This document shows positions 44,399 through 53,267 of a stretch of 64,000 nt of DNA, piece by piece. The notes beneath the pieces were generated by a model. That model saw only the letters and a program-made list of their open reading frames with translations, did no database searches and had not been told where the DNA came from. Both the position numbers and the translations under genes were made by a program. Source of the DNA: Anaerolineae bacterium (lineage in GTDB: Bacteria; Chloroflexota; Anaerolineae; Aggregatilineales; Phototrophicaceae); the NCBI GenBank assembly GCA_022820665.1, contig JAJEFB010000044.1, positions 1-64,000 on the forward strand. Direction: 5' to 3'. Each line of letters begins with the position of its first letter. Position 1 is the stretch's first letter.

Positions 44399-47300
44399 TA
44401 GAGCTTCGGCCTCTTGTAGGGATTGGTGACGTTGACGCGACATAAATGCGCGTATTCACAGTAACGAGCGCATTTGCCCTCTTCGAGTTTTGTCGGATGC
44501 ACCGGGAAACTGCCGTTGCGCCCATCACGCAGATTCTCGGCAACGCGAGCCCGCGCCGCTGCAATCGCAGCTCGATCTTCGTCCTTGTCCAGGTCGATTT
44601 CGCCACTTGTCTCGAGATCCCGCAGATGCCAAAATACGCTCCTCTTTATTTGAGGCGGGTCTGTCACAGTGGCATGTTCCGCTTGCAGCGCCAATACATA
44701 GAGCATCATCTGGAAGTCGCGCCCGGCATCCATCTCGCTTCTGGCGATGCGGGTGGAGCCAGTCTTGTAATCGAGCAAGATCAGTTGGTCATCCACGACA
44801 TCGATGCGATCAATCTTGCCGCTCAGGCGCAGTTTTTCGCCGAGTTCGGGCAAATCAATCGCGGTCCGCTTAAACTCATATTCCACAGTATAGACTTGAC
44901 GGTCTCCTTCAAGACGGTTGAGTGGACTGGCGTTGGAAAAATCTCGCTTGACCAGGGCTTGCAAGCGCTTGAACAGCATCTCTTTCTCCGCTTGCCAACG
45001 AGGACGGGCCAAGAAACCGAGCGCTTGTGGCGCGCTATCGAGCTTCTGTCTGGCAATCGGCTCGAATATCTCCAGTGCCTGCGCCAGATTCTCCGGCTGG
45101 ATGGCAAGCTCGCCAATCTCAAAATAGGTCTCTTCAAGGATGTCGTGATTGAGCAGGCCGAGCTGTAGCAAGTCGTAGCCGGCTTCCGGCTCATTGATTT
45201 GGTCGAGATATAGCAAGCGCTTGGCGAAGAAGCGAAAGCCGCACAAGCCATAATCCCGGAGTTGCGACGCGCTCCAGATTCGCTTTGAACCCAGTTGCTT
45301 CCGGGCATTCGCGCGCAAGACCGGGCGCGCAAGCTGCCCGCTGAATTGGTCGTAGGGGCTATGCGCTGACATCCTGCTTCGCTCGATTTCTTGTCCATAT
45401 TTGATTTGTGACCAGAGTCGCGCGTATTTGGGGCGGCGATTCAACCAGCCGTCGTACCAGGCGGGGGCGCCAGCGCCTTTCGCAAGCTCAGCCGCCATCG
45501 ACAGCATCAACTCCGCGGGAGACCCCGCCTCTTCCAGCGGCATGGCCTGCCCGATGGCCGCCGTCGCGATCGGCAAGTTGGGGAAGGCTTGAATGACCGA
45601 GCGCCACAGATAGCTTTCCAGCCAAACTTTGCCATCTTTGAAGGTCGGGCGCGACAAGGTTAAGGACTGCCGCGGCAAGCTGATCAACTCCACGAACAGG
45701 CCGCGGTCGTCGACGCGCTCCTCCTGCGTCGCCAGTTGGATGCCTTTGGACTGCAGATTCTCTCGTTCTGAATCCAGATAGATTGGATCTTCCGGAATCT
45801 CGGCCGGGAACAAGCCTTCCGCCAAGCCCATGATATAAACGCGCTCATGCGGCAGTCCGCGCGCTTCGGTAGCGGTGGTCACCAGCACGCGTCCGTCCCG
45901 GGCGGCGTCGGAAGCCAGCCCGGAGGTATTCTGTAAGGCGTATTTGAGATCGGACCAGAACCGAGTCCATTCGACTTCGCGGGGCTCTCCCAGTCCCGAA
46001 TGGAGAATATGACCGGCGGCTTGAATATCTTGCAGGACCCTTCCCAAGCTCTCCAGAGCGGAGATATCGCGCCGCAAAATATGCTCATCCACTGCGCTGT
46101 CGCGGGCGCGCTCGCGTATGTTCAGCGAGAATCCCTCCCCGCTGTCTGCAAGATGGTCTTCCGGATTGAAATCGCGCCCGATTAAATTATCCAGCCATTC
46201 GATGTATTCAGAGGTCCCCGCCGAAGCCCGAGGGGTAAGGCTACCTAAAAATCTCTCCAGCTTGCGCGCCAGGTTCTCTGCTCGCTCTCCCGCTGCTTCG
46301 ACGGTTCCTTCGTCTTCAATCCAGGGGTGCTCGGCAGCCAATTTGATCATGTCGATCCAGTGGCGCTGCGCGCCGCGCAAGAACAATTGCTCTCGGCTGA
46401 TTCTGTCCAGGAGGTCGACGTCTTCCGCGCTCAAGCCGGAATCGATATAGGGCGAACGCAAAATGTCCAGGAGGTCGACGCGTCGAAAATGCGGCGTCAG
46501 ATCGAGCAGGTCGATCAGGACGGCAATTACCGGAATCGTATGCAAAAGCGGCTGGTTGTGCAGCAGCAGGGGCAGATCGTATTCGTCTTGCCCTCCCCGG
46601 AAATAGGGGGCGTAGCGATCCCAATCGCGCAGCGCGATCAATATATCGTCGGCGCGCGCGCCTTTTTGCAGTTGCTCTTTTATCGCGCGCAAGACAGCTC
46701 TTGTTTCTTCGGCTTCGCCCGGCATGGCGATCAATCGAAGCGCCTCGCCGCCGGAGGAAGCGGGCTTGGCTTGGAATATCACTTGACCCAGTTGCGCGAG
46801 GTCCGCATGACGGGCGCCGCCTCGGGCTGGCAGCGTCCTTATGCGAAGACTGGATCCGGCTTCTTTATGCGCGTCTTCCAGGCGCGAACGGGTGAGTTCA
46901 CTGCGCCGGGAAAAGGCGCCGGCTTTTTCAGGCAGCGTCGTCAGCGTGATGTCGACCTGCGGAACCGCCCGAGCCAGTTCAGCCAACAGTCGCGCTTGCA
47001 CCGGCGTGTATTGATCGAAACCGTCGACGATGACCAGATCCACATCCCCTACGATATCCCGCTTTTGACGAAGAGTGGCCAAAGCCAGCCATCCTTCACC
47101 TTCGATATCAACGAGTTCGCTGTCAATCAGCGTCTTCTGGTACAGCCGATAGATCTCCGCGATATCGCGGTCTTTGTCGGAACCTGCCGCCCGGGCGAAT
47201 TGCTGAACATCGACGCCGTTCTGTTTCAACTCGTTGATCAAGTCGGCTACTATCTCGATGAAACCGTGGGTGCTTGCGATTCTGCCAAAATAGCGCAGTT

Positions 47301-47628
47301 CGCCTTCGTCGTTCATGCGGCCAGTCAGGCTGCGCAGCAAAGCCAATTGCGTGTGCCCGGTGATTTTGCGCGCCGGTTTCGCGGCCAGGTTGAGCAAACG
47401 CTCGTTTAGCGTATAGAAACTGAAGTACTCGATGTTGAAGATTGTCGGCTCTGCGTCGCTTTGGTCGGTCAGGCGCCCGCGAAAACTCATTTCCTGCCGT
47501 CGATTCGCCGTCAGCACCCAGACTTTTGGCAGCACGCGCCCCTGAACATGTATGGCGTCAAGGAGGCCATCCACGACGGTTGCGGTCTTGTCGACGCCGA
47601 CTGGCGCCAGATACAAGTTGGCAGGCAT
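44398..47628 (-). CDS. addB: AddB-like helicase-nuclease subunit with Fe-S cluster
   Basis: A 1076-residue protein of the PD-(D/E)XK family matching AddB. The N-terminal part is a degenerate SF1 helicase; the usual Walker A is not obvious (MPANLYLAPVGVDKTATV). The C-terminal nuclease has KIDRIDVVDDQLILLDYKTGS, with Asp and Lys of the active site. Four cysteines suited to an Fe-S cluster are seen: one in LRDYGLCGFRFFAKRLLYL, and Cys1053, Cys1057 and Cys1063 near the C-terminus. This layout is diagnostic of AddB. Its stop overlaps the AddA start (TAATG). It is preceded by a NERD protein nine bases away on the same strand, forming a three-gene run. Confidence 0.9.
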   Translation of the reverse strand: MPANLYLAPVGVDKTATVVDGLLDAIHVQGRVLPKVWVLTANRRQEMSFRGRLTDQSDAEPTIFNIEYFSFYTLNERLLNLAAKPARKITGHTQLALLRSLTGRMNDEGELRYFGRIASTHGFIEIVADLINELKQNGVDVQQFARAAGSDKDRDIAEIYRLYQKTLIDSELVDIEGEGWLALATLRQKRDIVGDVDLVIVDGFDQYTPVQARLLAELARAVPQVDITLTTLPEKAGAFSRRSELTRSRLEDAHKEAGSSLRIRTLPARGGARHADLAQLGQVIFQAKPASSGGEALRLIAMPGEAEETRAVLRAIKEQLQKGARADDILIALRDWDRYAPYFRGGQDEYDLPLLLHNQPLLHTIPVIAVLIDLLDLTPHFRRVDLLDILRSPYIDSGLSAEDVDLLDRISREQLFLRGAQRHWIDMIKLAAEHPWIEDEGTVEAAGERAENLARKLERFLGSLTPRASAGTSEYIEWLDNLIGRDFNPEDHLADSGEGFSLNIRERARDSAVDEHILRRDISALESLGRVLQDIQAAGHILHSGLGEPREVEWTRFWSDLKYALQNTSGLASDAARDGRVLVTTATEARGLPHERVYIMGLAEGLFPAEIPEDPIYLDSERENLQSKGIQLATQEERVDDRGLFVELISLPRQSLTLSRPTFKDGKVWLESYLWRSVIQAFPNLPIATAAIGQAMPLEEAGSPAELMLSMAAELAKGAGAPAWYDGWLNRRPKYARLWSQIKYGQEIERSRMSAHSPYDQFSGQLARPVLRANARKQLGSKRIWSASQLRDYGLCGFRFFAKRLLYLDQINEPEAGYDLLQLGLLNHDILEETYFEIGELAIQPENLAQALEIFEPIARQKLDSAPQALGFLARPRWQAEKEMLFKRLQALVKRDFSNASPLNRLEGDRQVYTVEYEFKRTAIDLPELGEKLRLSGKIDRIDVVDDQLILLDYKTGSTRIARSEMDAGRDFQMMLYVLALQAEHATVTDPPQIKRSVFWHLRDLETSGEIDLDKDEDRAAIAAARARVAENLRDGRNGSFPVHPTKLEEGKCARYCEYAHLCRVNVTNPYKRPKL

Positions 47629-47637
47629 ACTCGACCT

Positions 47638-48378
47638 TCAGCGATAAAGCAGGTTGGCGATCCGCTGCACCGTCTCGGCATCCAGGTGATCGCGCCCAAG
47701 AACGTTGTCGTGAAGATGTTCCACGAGCTTGCTGCTGTGCACGACGGGAACGGCGGGATCGCGCAGGGTCAATTGTACCAGCGGGTTTTCGCGCGTAAAA
47801 ATAATCACAGCGCGAACGGGGACGGCAGCTAGTTGGAAATCCTCAAGAAACTCGCGCAGCTTCAATACTTGAACGGCGACCTCGCGCGTAGGATTCCAGC
47901 GCATCGGCTTCCAATTGCCCTGCGGCCGCCAACGCAGCCAATCCCCTTTGTCGTTGAAGAAGTGTCCTTTGCGCTTGGTGATGCGAAAGACCAGCACGCC
48001 ATGTTTGCTGACCAGCACCGCATCGAGGTAACCGATCGGGCGCTTGCTGATATTGCGTATATAGACGAATTGACGATCCAGATGCTGAGCAAGCAAGGAA
48101 CCCAGTTCACGCGCCAGGGCGTTGTCGGTCTTCCAGGTGATCGCGCGCAAAGCCATCAAGAAAGACGCGAACACGATTCCAGCGCCGAGCGCAAGAATCC
48201 CTTTTCTGGTCAGGTCATATATTTGTGAGCCTGGATTGAACGGGACTACCAGATTGAATATATGAAGAGCGATTCCCGCGATCATCACCAGCGCGCCCAG
48301 GAGAAATACCACAGCGGCAGCTACCAAGAGGTCGCGCGAGCGCCTGCTCAGCCGGCGTGTTGGCGCTATACTTTGCAT
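47638..48378 (-). CDS. NERD-domain membrane protein
   Basis: A 246-residue protein with two N-terminal transmembrane segments (about 18-40 and 58-78) and a C-terminal NERD (nuclease-related) domain at about 90-200: FVYIRNISKRPIGYLDAVLVSKHGVLVFRITKRKG, then WRWNPTREVAVQVLKLREFL and AVIIFTRENPLV. The domain is related to restriction-endonuclease folds, but the usual catalytic Asp/Glu-Lys residues are only partly visible. It lies nine bases upstream of AddB and may be part of the same transcript. Possible roles are DNA handling near the membrane, or nucleic-acid binding; neither is shown by the sequence. Confidence 0.7.
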   Translation of the reverse strand: MQSIAPTRRLSRRSRDLLVAAAVVFLLGALVMIAGIALHIFNLVVPFNPGSQIYDLTRKGILALGAGIVFASFLMALRAITWKTDNALARELGSLLAQHLDRQFVYIRNISKRPIGYLDAVLVSKHGVLVFRITKRKGHFFNDKGDWLRWRPQGNWKPMRWNPTREVAVQVLKLREFLEDFQLAAVPVRAVIIFTRENPLVQLTLRDPAVPVVHSSKLVEHLHDNVLGRDHLDAETVQRIANLLYR

Positions 48379-48586
48379 TTTCGGCAGTCCGTCTCGATGG
48401 ACTTGTATCCAGTTAATAGTTTTATGCTTACCATCATAAGCTTATTGCTCTTCAGCGCAAACTCTCGCGACCGGTTCGCGCCCATTCCGCAACTTGACTA
48501 TAATCAATCATTAAAGTTACGCGACTTCATTACGGCAATAGTTTTCAGCAGGTCCGCTTTCAAATGCTGTGGCCAGCGAAGCAAAG

Positions 48587-49864
48587 ATGAGCAAAATACC
48601 TTCCGCAACTCCATCTGAAATCGGCCATACAGTAGCGCAGGTGCATAAGTTCGGCGCGGCGAGCGAATCGGTATTTCGCCGGCTCTATCGCGGCTTGCAT
48701 GGACGAAGGGACGTGCAAGAACATCTGCGACAGCAGCAGGATTTGCTATTGGAACAAGCCAGGCGCAATGAAGAGTTAGACAGGCGGCAGCGGCATTTGC
48801 AGCGCGCCTTGCACTCGCGCGCCGGTGAACTGGAGCGGCTGCACGCTGTCCTCGGCAGTGTCAAGGACGGCATCATATTGCAGGACCTGAACGGCAAGGT
48901 GACGATGATGAACCAGGCCGCGCAGATTATGTTAGGCGGTCGAAAAGCTTTTTGGGATAGCGCGCTGGGTTCGCTTTTCGAGCAGTATCGCGCGGTGACC
49001 CGGATACAGGCTGAACTAATGCCCCTGGGCCAATCGGACGAGATAGCGCTAAACCATCGCATCGTGCGCGCCCAGGTTGTCGCCATCGGCGACGAGAACA
49101 AGAGACGAATCGGCAGCGTAATCATCTTGCGCGACGTCACGCACGATGCGCTGGCGCAGCGCCTGAAGGACGGCTATGTCTCACAGATCGCGCAGGAGCT
49201 TGAAAGGCCGATGTCCATTATCAAGCTGGCTGGAGAATTGCTCAATGCCAAGCCGGAAGACGCGGCGGTCAATCGACAATTGTTGAACAAACTGCTGTTC
49301 AACGTTGATTTGCTCGACCAATTGCTTCTGGAATTGCTGGATATTGCCGAGATGAATGCCGGCATTTTTGACGTCAAGCGCCAAGCTGTTTCCGTCGAAG
49401 ACTTTTTGTGGTCGGTCGTCCGCGGCATAAGTCTGGATCTCCAGGCGCGAGGCATTGATTTATTGGTCATGACACGGGGCATCGGCGGATTGCAGGTCCG
49501 CGGCGACGACAAGCGTTTGCAATGGGCGCTGGGGCACTTGGTCCGCAATGGCGCGCAATACAATCGTCGCGGTGGATATCTCGCTTTGGCTGCGCGGACC
49601 AGCGCGATTGCCGATAGAGCCTATGTCTCGATTCGCGTCACGGACAACGGCGTCGGCATCGGCGAAAAGGACTTGCCGCATATATTCGAGCGCTTCTACC
49701 GAGGTGACAACAACCGCGTTGAAGCGGGCGAATCGCGGCAGGGCTTGGGGCAGGGGCTGTATGTTGCGAGGGCAATCTGCGAAGTGCATGGCGGTTTCTT
49801 GCAAGTCCGCAGCCGTCTGAATATCGGGAGCGCCTTCACGATGGGCTTGCCCCTGCATGGATAA
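48587..49864 (+). CDS. Histidine-kinase-like protein lacking the phospho-acceptor His
   Basis: A 425-residue soluble protein with a coiled-coil N-terminus (about 40-90), a PAS domain (about 82-185: LHAVLGSVKDGIILQDLNGKVTMMNQAA), a HisKA-like helix pair, and an HATPase domain. Where HisKA normally has SHELRTP, the sequence reads AQELERP, with Gln203 in place of the phosphorylated His (nt 49193-49195). The ATPase core looks complete: N-box HLVRNGAQYNRR, G1 DNGVGIGEKD, F-box FERFYRG, G2 GLGQGLYVAR. It can probably bind ATP but cannot autophosphorylate in the usual way. The start is ATG 48587 or in-frame GTG 48569; ribosome sites are weak. No response regulator adjoins it. Confidence 0.8.
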   Translation: MSKIPSATPSEIGHTVAQVHKFGAASESVFRRLYRGLHGRRDVQEHLRQQQDLLLEQARRNEELDRRQRHLQRALHSRAGELERLHAVLGSVKDGIILQDLNGKVTMMNQAAQIMLGGRKAFWDSALGSLFEQYRAVTRIQAELMPLGQSDEIALNHRIVRAQVVAIGDENKRRIGSVIILRDVTHDALAQRLKDGYVSQIAQELERPMSIIKLAGELLNAKPEDAAVNRQLLNKLLFNVDLLDQLLLELLDIAEMNAGIFDVKRQAVSVEDFLWSVVRGISLDLQARGIDLLVMTRGIGGLQVRGDDKRLQWALGHLVRNGAQYNRRGGYLALAARTSAIADRAYVSIRVTDNGVGIGEKDLPHIFERFYRGDNNRVEAGESRQGLGQGLYVARAICEVHGGFLQVRSRLNIGSAFTMGLPLHG

Positions 49865-49953
49865 GCCCGCGACAATGACAGGCACAGAGTCGCGCGCCGA
49901 AGAGGCCTATACGCGGCATACCGTCCGTCCCTGAAAGCGGAAGAGTCGTCGAA

Positions 49954-50466
49954 ATGCCTTATCTCATTGATGGACATAACTTGATCGCCAAATTGCCCGA
50001 TATTGACCTGGCTGATCCGAACGACGAAGCCAAGTTGGTAACCAAGCTTAAGGGCTTGGTCGCGAAGAAGCGAGGTCGCATGCAGTGTACTGTGATCTTT
50101 GATTGCGGCGTCCCCGGCGGGTATTCCGCCATGTCGACCAAATCTGTACAAGTTATCTTTGCCGCGATGCGACACTCAGATGCCGACCATTTGCTTAAAC
50201 TACATATCAGCCGCACAAGAGATCCAAAAAACTGGACAGTTGTCTCTTCTGACCAGGCTGTGCTGGATTGTGCCCGGGCACATAAGATGAAGTGGCTGAC
50301 CTCAGCCGAGTTTGTTGACAAGTTTGCGGGAGAAAGCCCGGCTGAAGATGCCCCGGGCGAGGAAGTTGATATACAGATTTCCGCGGAAGAAGTGGAGGAA
50401 TGGATGGACTTGTTCGGCGATGGCGAGTCCCGTTCCGGTCCAAGCGAAATGGCTGACAGCACCTGA
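49954..50466 (+). CDS. NYN-domain protein, YacP-like (putative RNase)
   Basis: A 170-residue protein of the NYN/YacP family. It opens MPYLIDGHNLIAKLPDIDLAD, the first strand with catalytic Asp-Gly-His-Asn of NYN nucleases, and continues with CTVIFDCGVPGG and NWTVVSSDQAVLDCARAHKMKW, matching later acidic positions. The C-terminal 45 residues are acidic and probably disordered. YacP/Rae1 proteins cut mRNA at the ribosome in Firmicutes; here an endoribonuclease role is inferred from the family. It lies 90 bases after the kinase-like gene on the same strand, just before a tRNA cluster. Confidence 0.8.
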   Translation: MPYLIDGHNLIAKLPDIDLADPNDEAKLVTKLKGLVAKKRGRMQCTVIFDCGVPGGYSAMSTKSVQVIFAAMRHSDADHLLKLHISRTRDPKNWTVVSSDQAVLDCARAHKMKWLTSAEFVDKFAGESPAEDAPGEEVDIQISAEEVEEWMDLFGDGESRSGPSEMADST

Positions 50467-50546
50467 TTGCGCCCCGTGTGAGCGCATGGCGCTGTCAAAC
50501 TGTGGCTTTACTTTGGCTCTGTATCGCTGTAGCATGTGACAGCGTT

Positions 50547-50620
50547 CGGGGCGTGGCGCAGCCCGGTAGCGCGCACGGTTTGGGTCCGTGAGGTCCCCGG
50601 TTCGAATCCGGGCGCCCCGA
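50547..50620 (+). tRNA. tRNA-Pro (anticodon TGG)
   Basis: Acceptor CGGGGCG pairs with CGCCCCG; D arm GCGCAGCCCGGTAGCGC; anticodon stem CACGG/CCGTG with loop TTTGGGT (TGG); T arm CCCGG-TTCGAAT-CCGGG; discriminator A. CCA is not encoded. It is first in a cluster with Gly and Met. Confidence 0.93.
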
Positions 50621-50638
50621 CTGCCGAAGACGGCGCTC

Positions 50639-50709
50639 GCGGGTATGGTGTAATGGTAGCACTCCACCCTTCCAAGGTGTCAGTACGGGTTCGAATCCCG
50701 TTACCCGCT
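50639..50709 (+). tRNA. tRNA-Gly (anticodon TCC)
   Basis: Acceptor GCGGGTA/TACCCGC; short D arm with GTGTAATGGTAGCAC; anticodon loop CTTCCAA (TCC); T arm CGGG-TTCGAAT-CCCG; discriminator T. CCA is not encoded. It lies 18 bases after tRNA-Pro. Confidence 0.93.
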
Positions 50710-50767
50710 CTCAGTCGTCGTCCGCATTGACTTCGCGTATCATACTCCGTATGATGGTTCATCACCC

Positions 50768-50840
<73 letters not shown>

Positions 50841-50915
50841 CCTTTTCGCGGTCTATGTTAAGTGCTTCCAACTTTATGAATCCCCGCTTTCTAGCCTAAG
50901 GATCCCCCGAGCGCG

Positions 50916-51455
50916 TTGGAGGAGTTTACTCTGAACACCGAATCAGGCGCTTTCAATGTCGATTTCGCGCGAAAACTGATCCAATTTAACGTCTGGGAAA
51001 ACCAGCGCGTCTGGGATTTGGCTATTGCGCCGCTGACAGAGGAGCAATTCCTGCGCGAGGTCGCGTTCTTGCGGGGATCCGTCCAAAGTGAATGCCAACG
51101 GATTATTGACACCGAATCGGTCTATTTGCAAAGAATCCTTGGGACCTCACCTATCAATGGCGAATCGGTTGAAGACAGAGTGGATCGGGCAGCGATCGCT
51201 GCCCAGTGGTCGTCCTTGCGGCGGTCCTGGACTGAATTCGCGGAGGAACTTGATGGGGGGCTGTTTGTCTCAACATGCGAAGTTGAGACTGACGGCGGCC
51301 GTCAGACAATGGAAGTCTGGCAGTTGATATTCCATGTCCTCTATCAGGGCACATCGCGGCGTTCGCGGATATTGCGCCTGGTGGCGGAGGTGAACCAACC
51401 CGCAGAATTTGATCTGAGCCTCTTGCAGCATTTGACGGGACTATTGCGCGGATGA
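50916..51455 (+). CDS. DinB-superfamily protein (copy 1)
   Basis: A 179-residue four-helix-bundle protein of the DinB type: FARKLIQFNVWENQRVWDLAIAPLTEEQF at the first helix, then LRGSVQSECQRIIDTESVYLQRILG and QLIFHVLYQGTSRRSRILRLV. The usual metal-binding His triad is not intact (only one His, in FHVLYQG), so it may not bind metal. No ATG is available. The frame opens at TTG 50916, but the strong GGAGGAG overlaps it; a CTG at 50931 lies seven bases after that site and is the better-placed start. It overlaps copy 2 by four bases (ATGA). Confidence 0.75.
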   Translation: MEEFTLNTESGAFNVDFARKLIQFNVWENQRVWDLAIAPLTEEQFLREVAFLRGSVQSECQRIIDTESVYLQRILGTSPINGESVEDRVDRAAIAAQWSSLRRSWTEFAEELDGGLFVSTCEVETDGGRQTMEVWQLIFHVLYQGTSRRSRILRLVAEVNQPAEFDLSLLQHLTGLLRG

Positions 51456-51952
51456 AGTCAGACCTGGCCAAAACGGTCTTTGCGTATCAGATGCGCGAGG
51501 ACAGGCGAATGTGGGACGAGGTCATCATGCCGCTTGACGAGTCTCTGTTCCATGTGGACACCGGTTATTCCTGGGGCAGCTTGCAGCGTGAGTGCGCCCA
51601 CGTCATTGACGCCATGCATGGCTATAGGCAAAGGCTGCGCGGCAGCAAGCAGATCAGCAAGGCATTTGACATAGACGATCCCGATCGTTCACTCGTGCGG
51701 GAACGTTGGGATGCCGTTGAAGCCGAGTGGACTTCGTACATAGTTCGATTCGACGATCGGGAATTCGACCGCATGGTTGAAACGGTCTATCGCGACAGGC
51801 TTATCGCTGTTCCAGCCTGGCAGTTGATTTTCCAGGTCTTCAATCACAATACGCTTCACCGCGCCGAGATCTTACAGATCGTCGCAGCTTTGGCGGAACC
51901 TGTTGACTTTGACGCGAGTTTCGCGCGGTATTGTATGCGAAACGCGGAGTAA
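51452..51952 (+). CDS. DinB-superfamily protein (copy 2)
   Basis: A 166-residue relative of the preceding gene. It begins MKSDLAKTVFAYQMREDRRMWDEVIMPL and shares layout: WGSLQRECAHVIDAMHGYRQRLRG with a His of the expected metal-binding position, and the C-terminal QLIFQVFNHNTLHRAEILQIVAAL, with the paired His residues of DinB proteins, so copy 2 retains a plausible metal site. The ATG overlaps the copy 1 stop, so the pair is translationally coupled. DinB proteins include thiol transferases and DNA-damage-induced proteins; substrate is unknown. Confidence 0.8.
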   Translation: MKSDLAKTVFAYQMREDRRMWDEVIMPLDESLFHVDTGYSWGSLQRECAHVIDAMHGYRQRLRGSKQISKAFDIDDPDRSLVRERWDAVEAEWTSYIVRFDDREFDRMVETVYRDRLIAVPAWQLIFQVFNHNTLHRAEILQIVAALAEPVDFDASFARYCMRNAE

Positions 51953-52313
51953 TTCTATTCAACCGCAGGGCGGCTAATTCACTTTGAGTTTAATCGCCAG
52001 ATCGTTTTCAGCGATACCGGTTTCGCCGCGTACTGTCAGCGCGACGCCGACAACTCGAAGCGCGTGCGCCAGTTACTAGCAATAGCCCGCGAGTTTTTGA
52101 TCGGGCCGGGCCAACATGTAATTACTGGTTGGCAGGTCATCATACCACCAGATGAGTACGCGGATTGATTGTCCCAAATACGAGGCGTCGCAGCCCGATG
52201 TCAGCAGCCGATACCCGGGCGGGACATATGTTGTCTTTCCCGGTAATGTGGGCGACGAGCGCGCGCTTTTGCGGGCCGTCCAGATACTCTCCGCGAGCGG
52301 ATCGCAGCCTTGA
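51953..52313 (+). pseudogene. Probable degraded gene remnant
   Basis: No intact gene is visible in this gap. In the frame of the DinB stop, the sequence reads on as protein-like text, from LIHFEFNRQIVFSDTGFAA to GPGQHVITGWQVIIPPDEYAD, ending at TGA 52166-52168. A second open stretch of 53 codons (ATG 52152 to TGA 52313) overlaps it and contains SSRYPGGTYVVFPGNVGDE. Amino-acid usage in both is balanced and unlike random DNA. Two adjoining frames suggest a frameshifted fragment. Family unknown. Confidence 0.35.
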
Positions 52314-52343
52314 GCTGGAACTCGGTCTCAATGCGCTCCGGTA

Positions 52344-53267
52344 TTAGCGCCAGCGCCTATGGGACTTGATTTGGTCGTAGGCGGACTGGACCTCTTTGAA
52401 GCGCCGCTCGGCTTCGCCCTTTTCGTGAGCCGTCACATCGGGGTGGTATTCACGGGCGAGTTTGCGGAAGGCTTCTTTGACCGCTTCTTGACCCGCGCCG
52501 ACTTCAATCTCCAGCGCCAGATAGGCGGCGCTGATCTGCTGGGCAGGCAAGCCATCGATCTCTTGCCTGCGCTTGGTCTGATAGTGAAAACGTTGTCGGG
52601 CGCGTTCTTCGTCGATGCGGCGTTTGAAGCGGGGCGAGGCGATGTCGCCGATATACCAACTGCCCCTGATATTGCTTTGGAAATCTCGCCGCCGCACAGA
52701 AACGGCGTCGCAGGGGAATTCGGTCGTATGCCAAACGATGAACTGGTTGCGCAGTGTCGTCTCGTCATAATTGACTTGTATCAATCGAATCGCATCGTCT
52801 GCGAGTTCGTAGGCGTAGATGGCGCCCATATTCATCACGCGCAAATCATCTTGCCAAGCGGAGACTCTGCCGACATATCCGTCATTCGGCAATAGCTCGG
52901 CATCGACCAAAAACAGCGTTCCGATGCTGGCGCCGGTATTCTGCTTGAGGATCGATTTTATCGTTCGCGATTTGGGCGCATGATCGAGGACGTATACATA
53001 GAGCCAGCTGTTCATCCAGGTTTCGACGACGACATCCGGCTCGTGGCTGCGGAAGACCAGGTTGGCCTCCGGTCGCGTCGTGGCGTATTTGACGTCCTGT
53101 ATTTCGCGAAAGCGCGATTTTGCATATTCGGCGATGATGTTTTGCACGCGCGGGCTCTTTTTGCTTCGCTGTCTGGACCCGCGCCATTCTAAGTCGAACA
53201 GGTCGCTTTTGTCAAAGGGAGGGAAGGATTCCCATAGTACCAAGTAAGTAATGAGAAAAAACGCCAC
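52344..53267 (-). CDS. J-domain (DnaJ-like) protein with uncharacterised N-terminus
   Basis: The last 60 residues are a J domain: ISAAYLALEIEVGAGQEAVKEAFRKLAREYHPDV has helix II and the HPD motif, followed by AERRFKEVQSAYDQIKSH (helix III). Placement of a J domain at the C-terminus is less common. The preceding about 240 residues are mixed alpha/beta and unrecognised (VVETWMNSWLYVYVLDHA). It should recruit and stimulate an Hsp70. The open frame begins at GTG 53267, inside MITE copy E, so the first about 11 residues (AFFLITYLVL) come from the terminal repeat. No in-frame ATG follows soon; the true start is uncertain, with GTG near codon 41 as an alternative. Confidence 0.72.
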   Translation of the reverse strand: MAFFLITYLVLWESFPPFDKSDLFDLEWRGSRQRSKKSPRVQNIIAEYAKSRFREIQDVKYATTRPEANLVFRSHEPDVVVETWMNSWLYVYVLDHAPKSRTIKSILKQNTGASIGTLFLVDAELLPNDGYVGRVSAWQDDLRVMNMGAIYAYELADDAIRLIQVNYDETTLRNQFIVWHTTEFPCDAVSVRRRDFQSNIRGSWYIGDIASPRFKRRIDEERARQRFHYQTKRRQEIDGLPAQQISAAYLALEIEVGAGQEAVKEAFRKLAREYHPDVTAHEKGEAERRFKEVQSAYDQIKSHRRWR

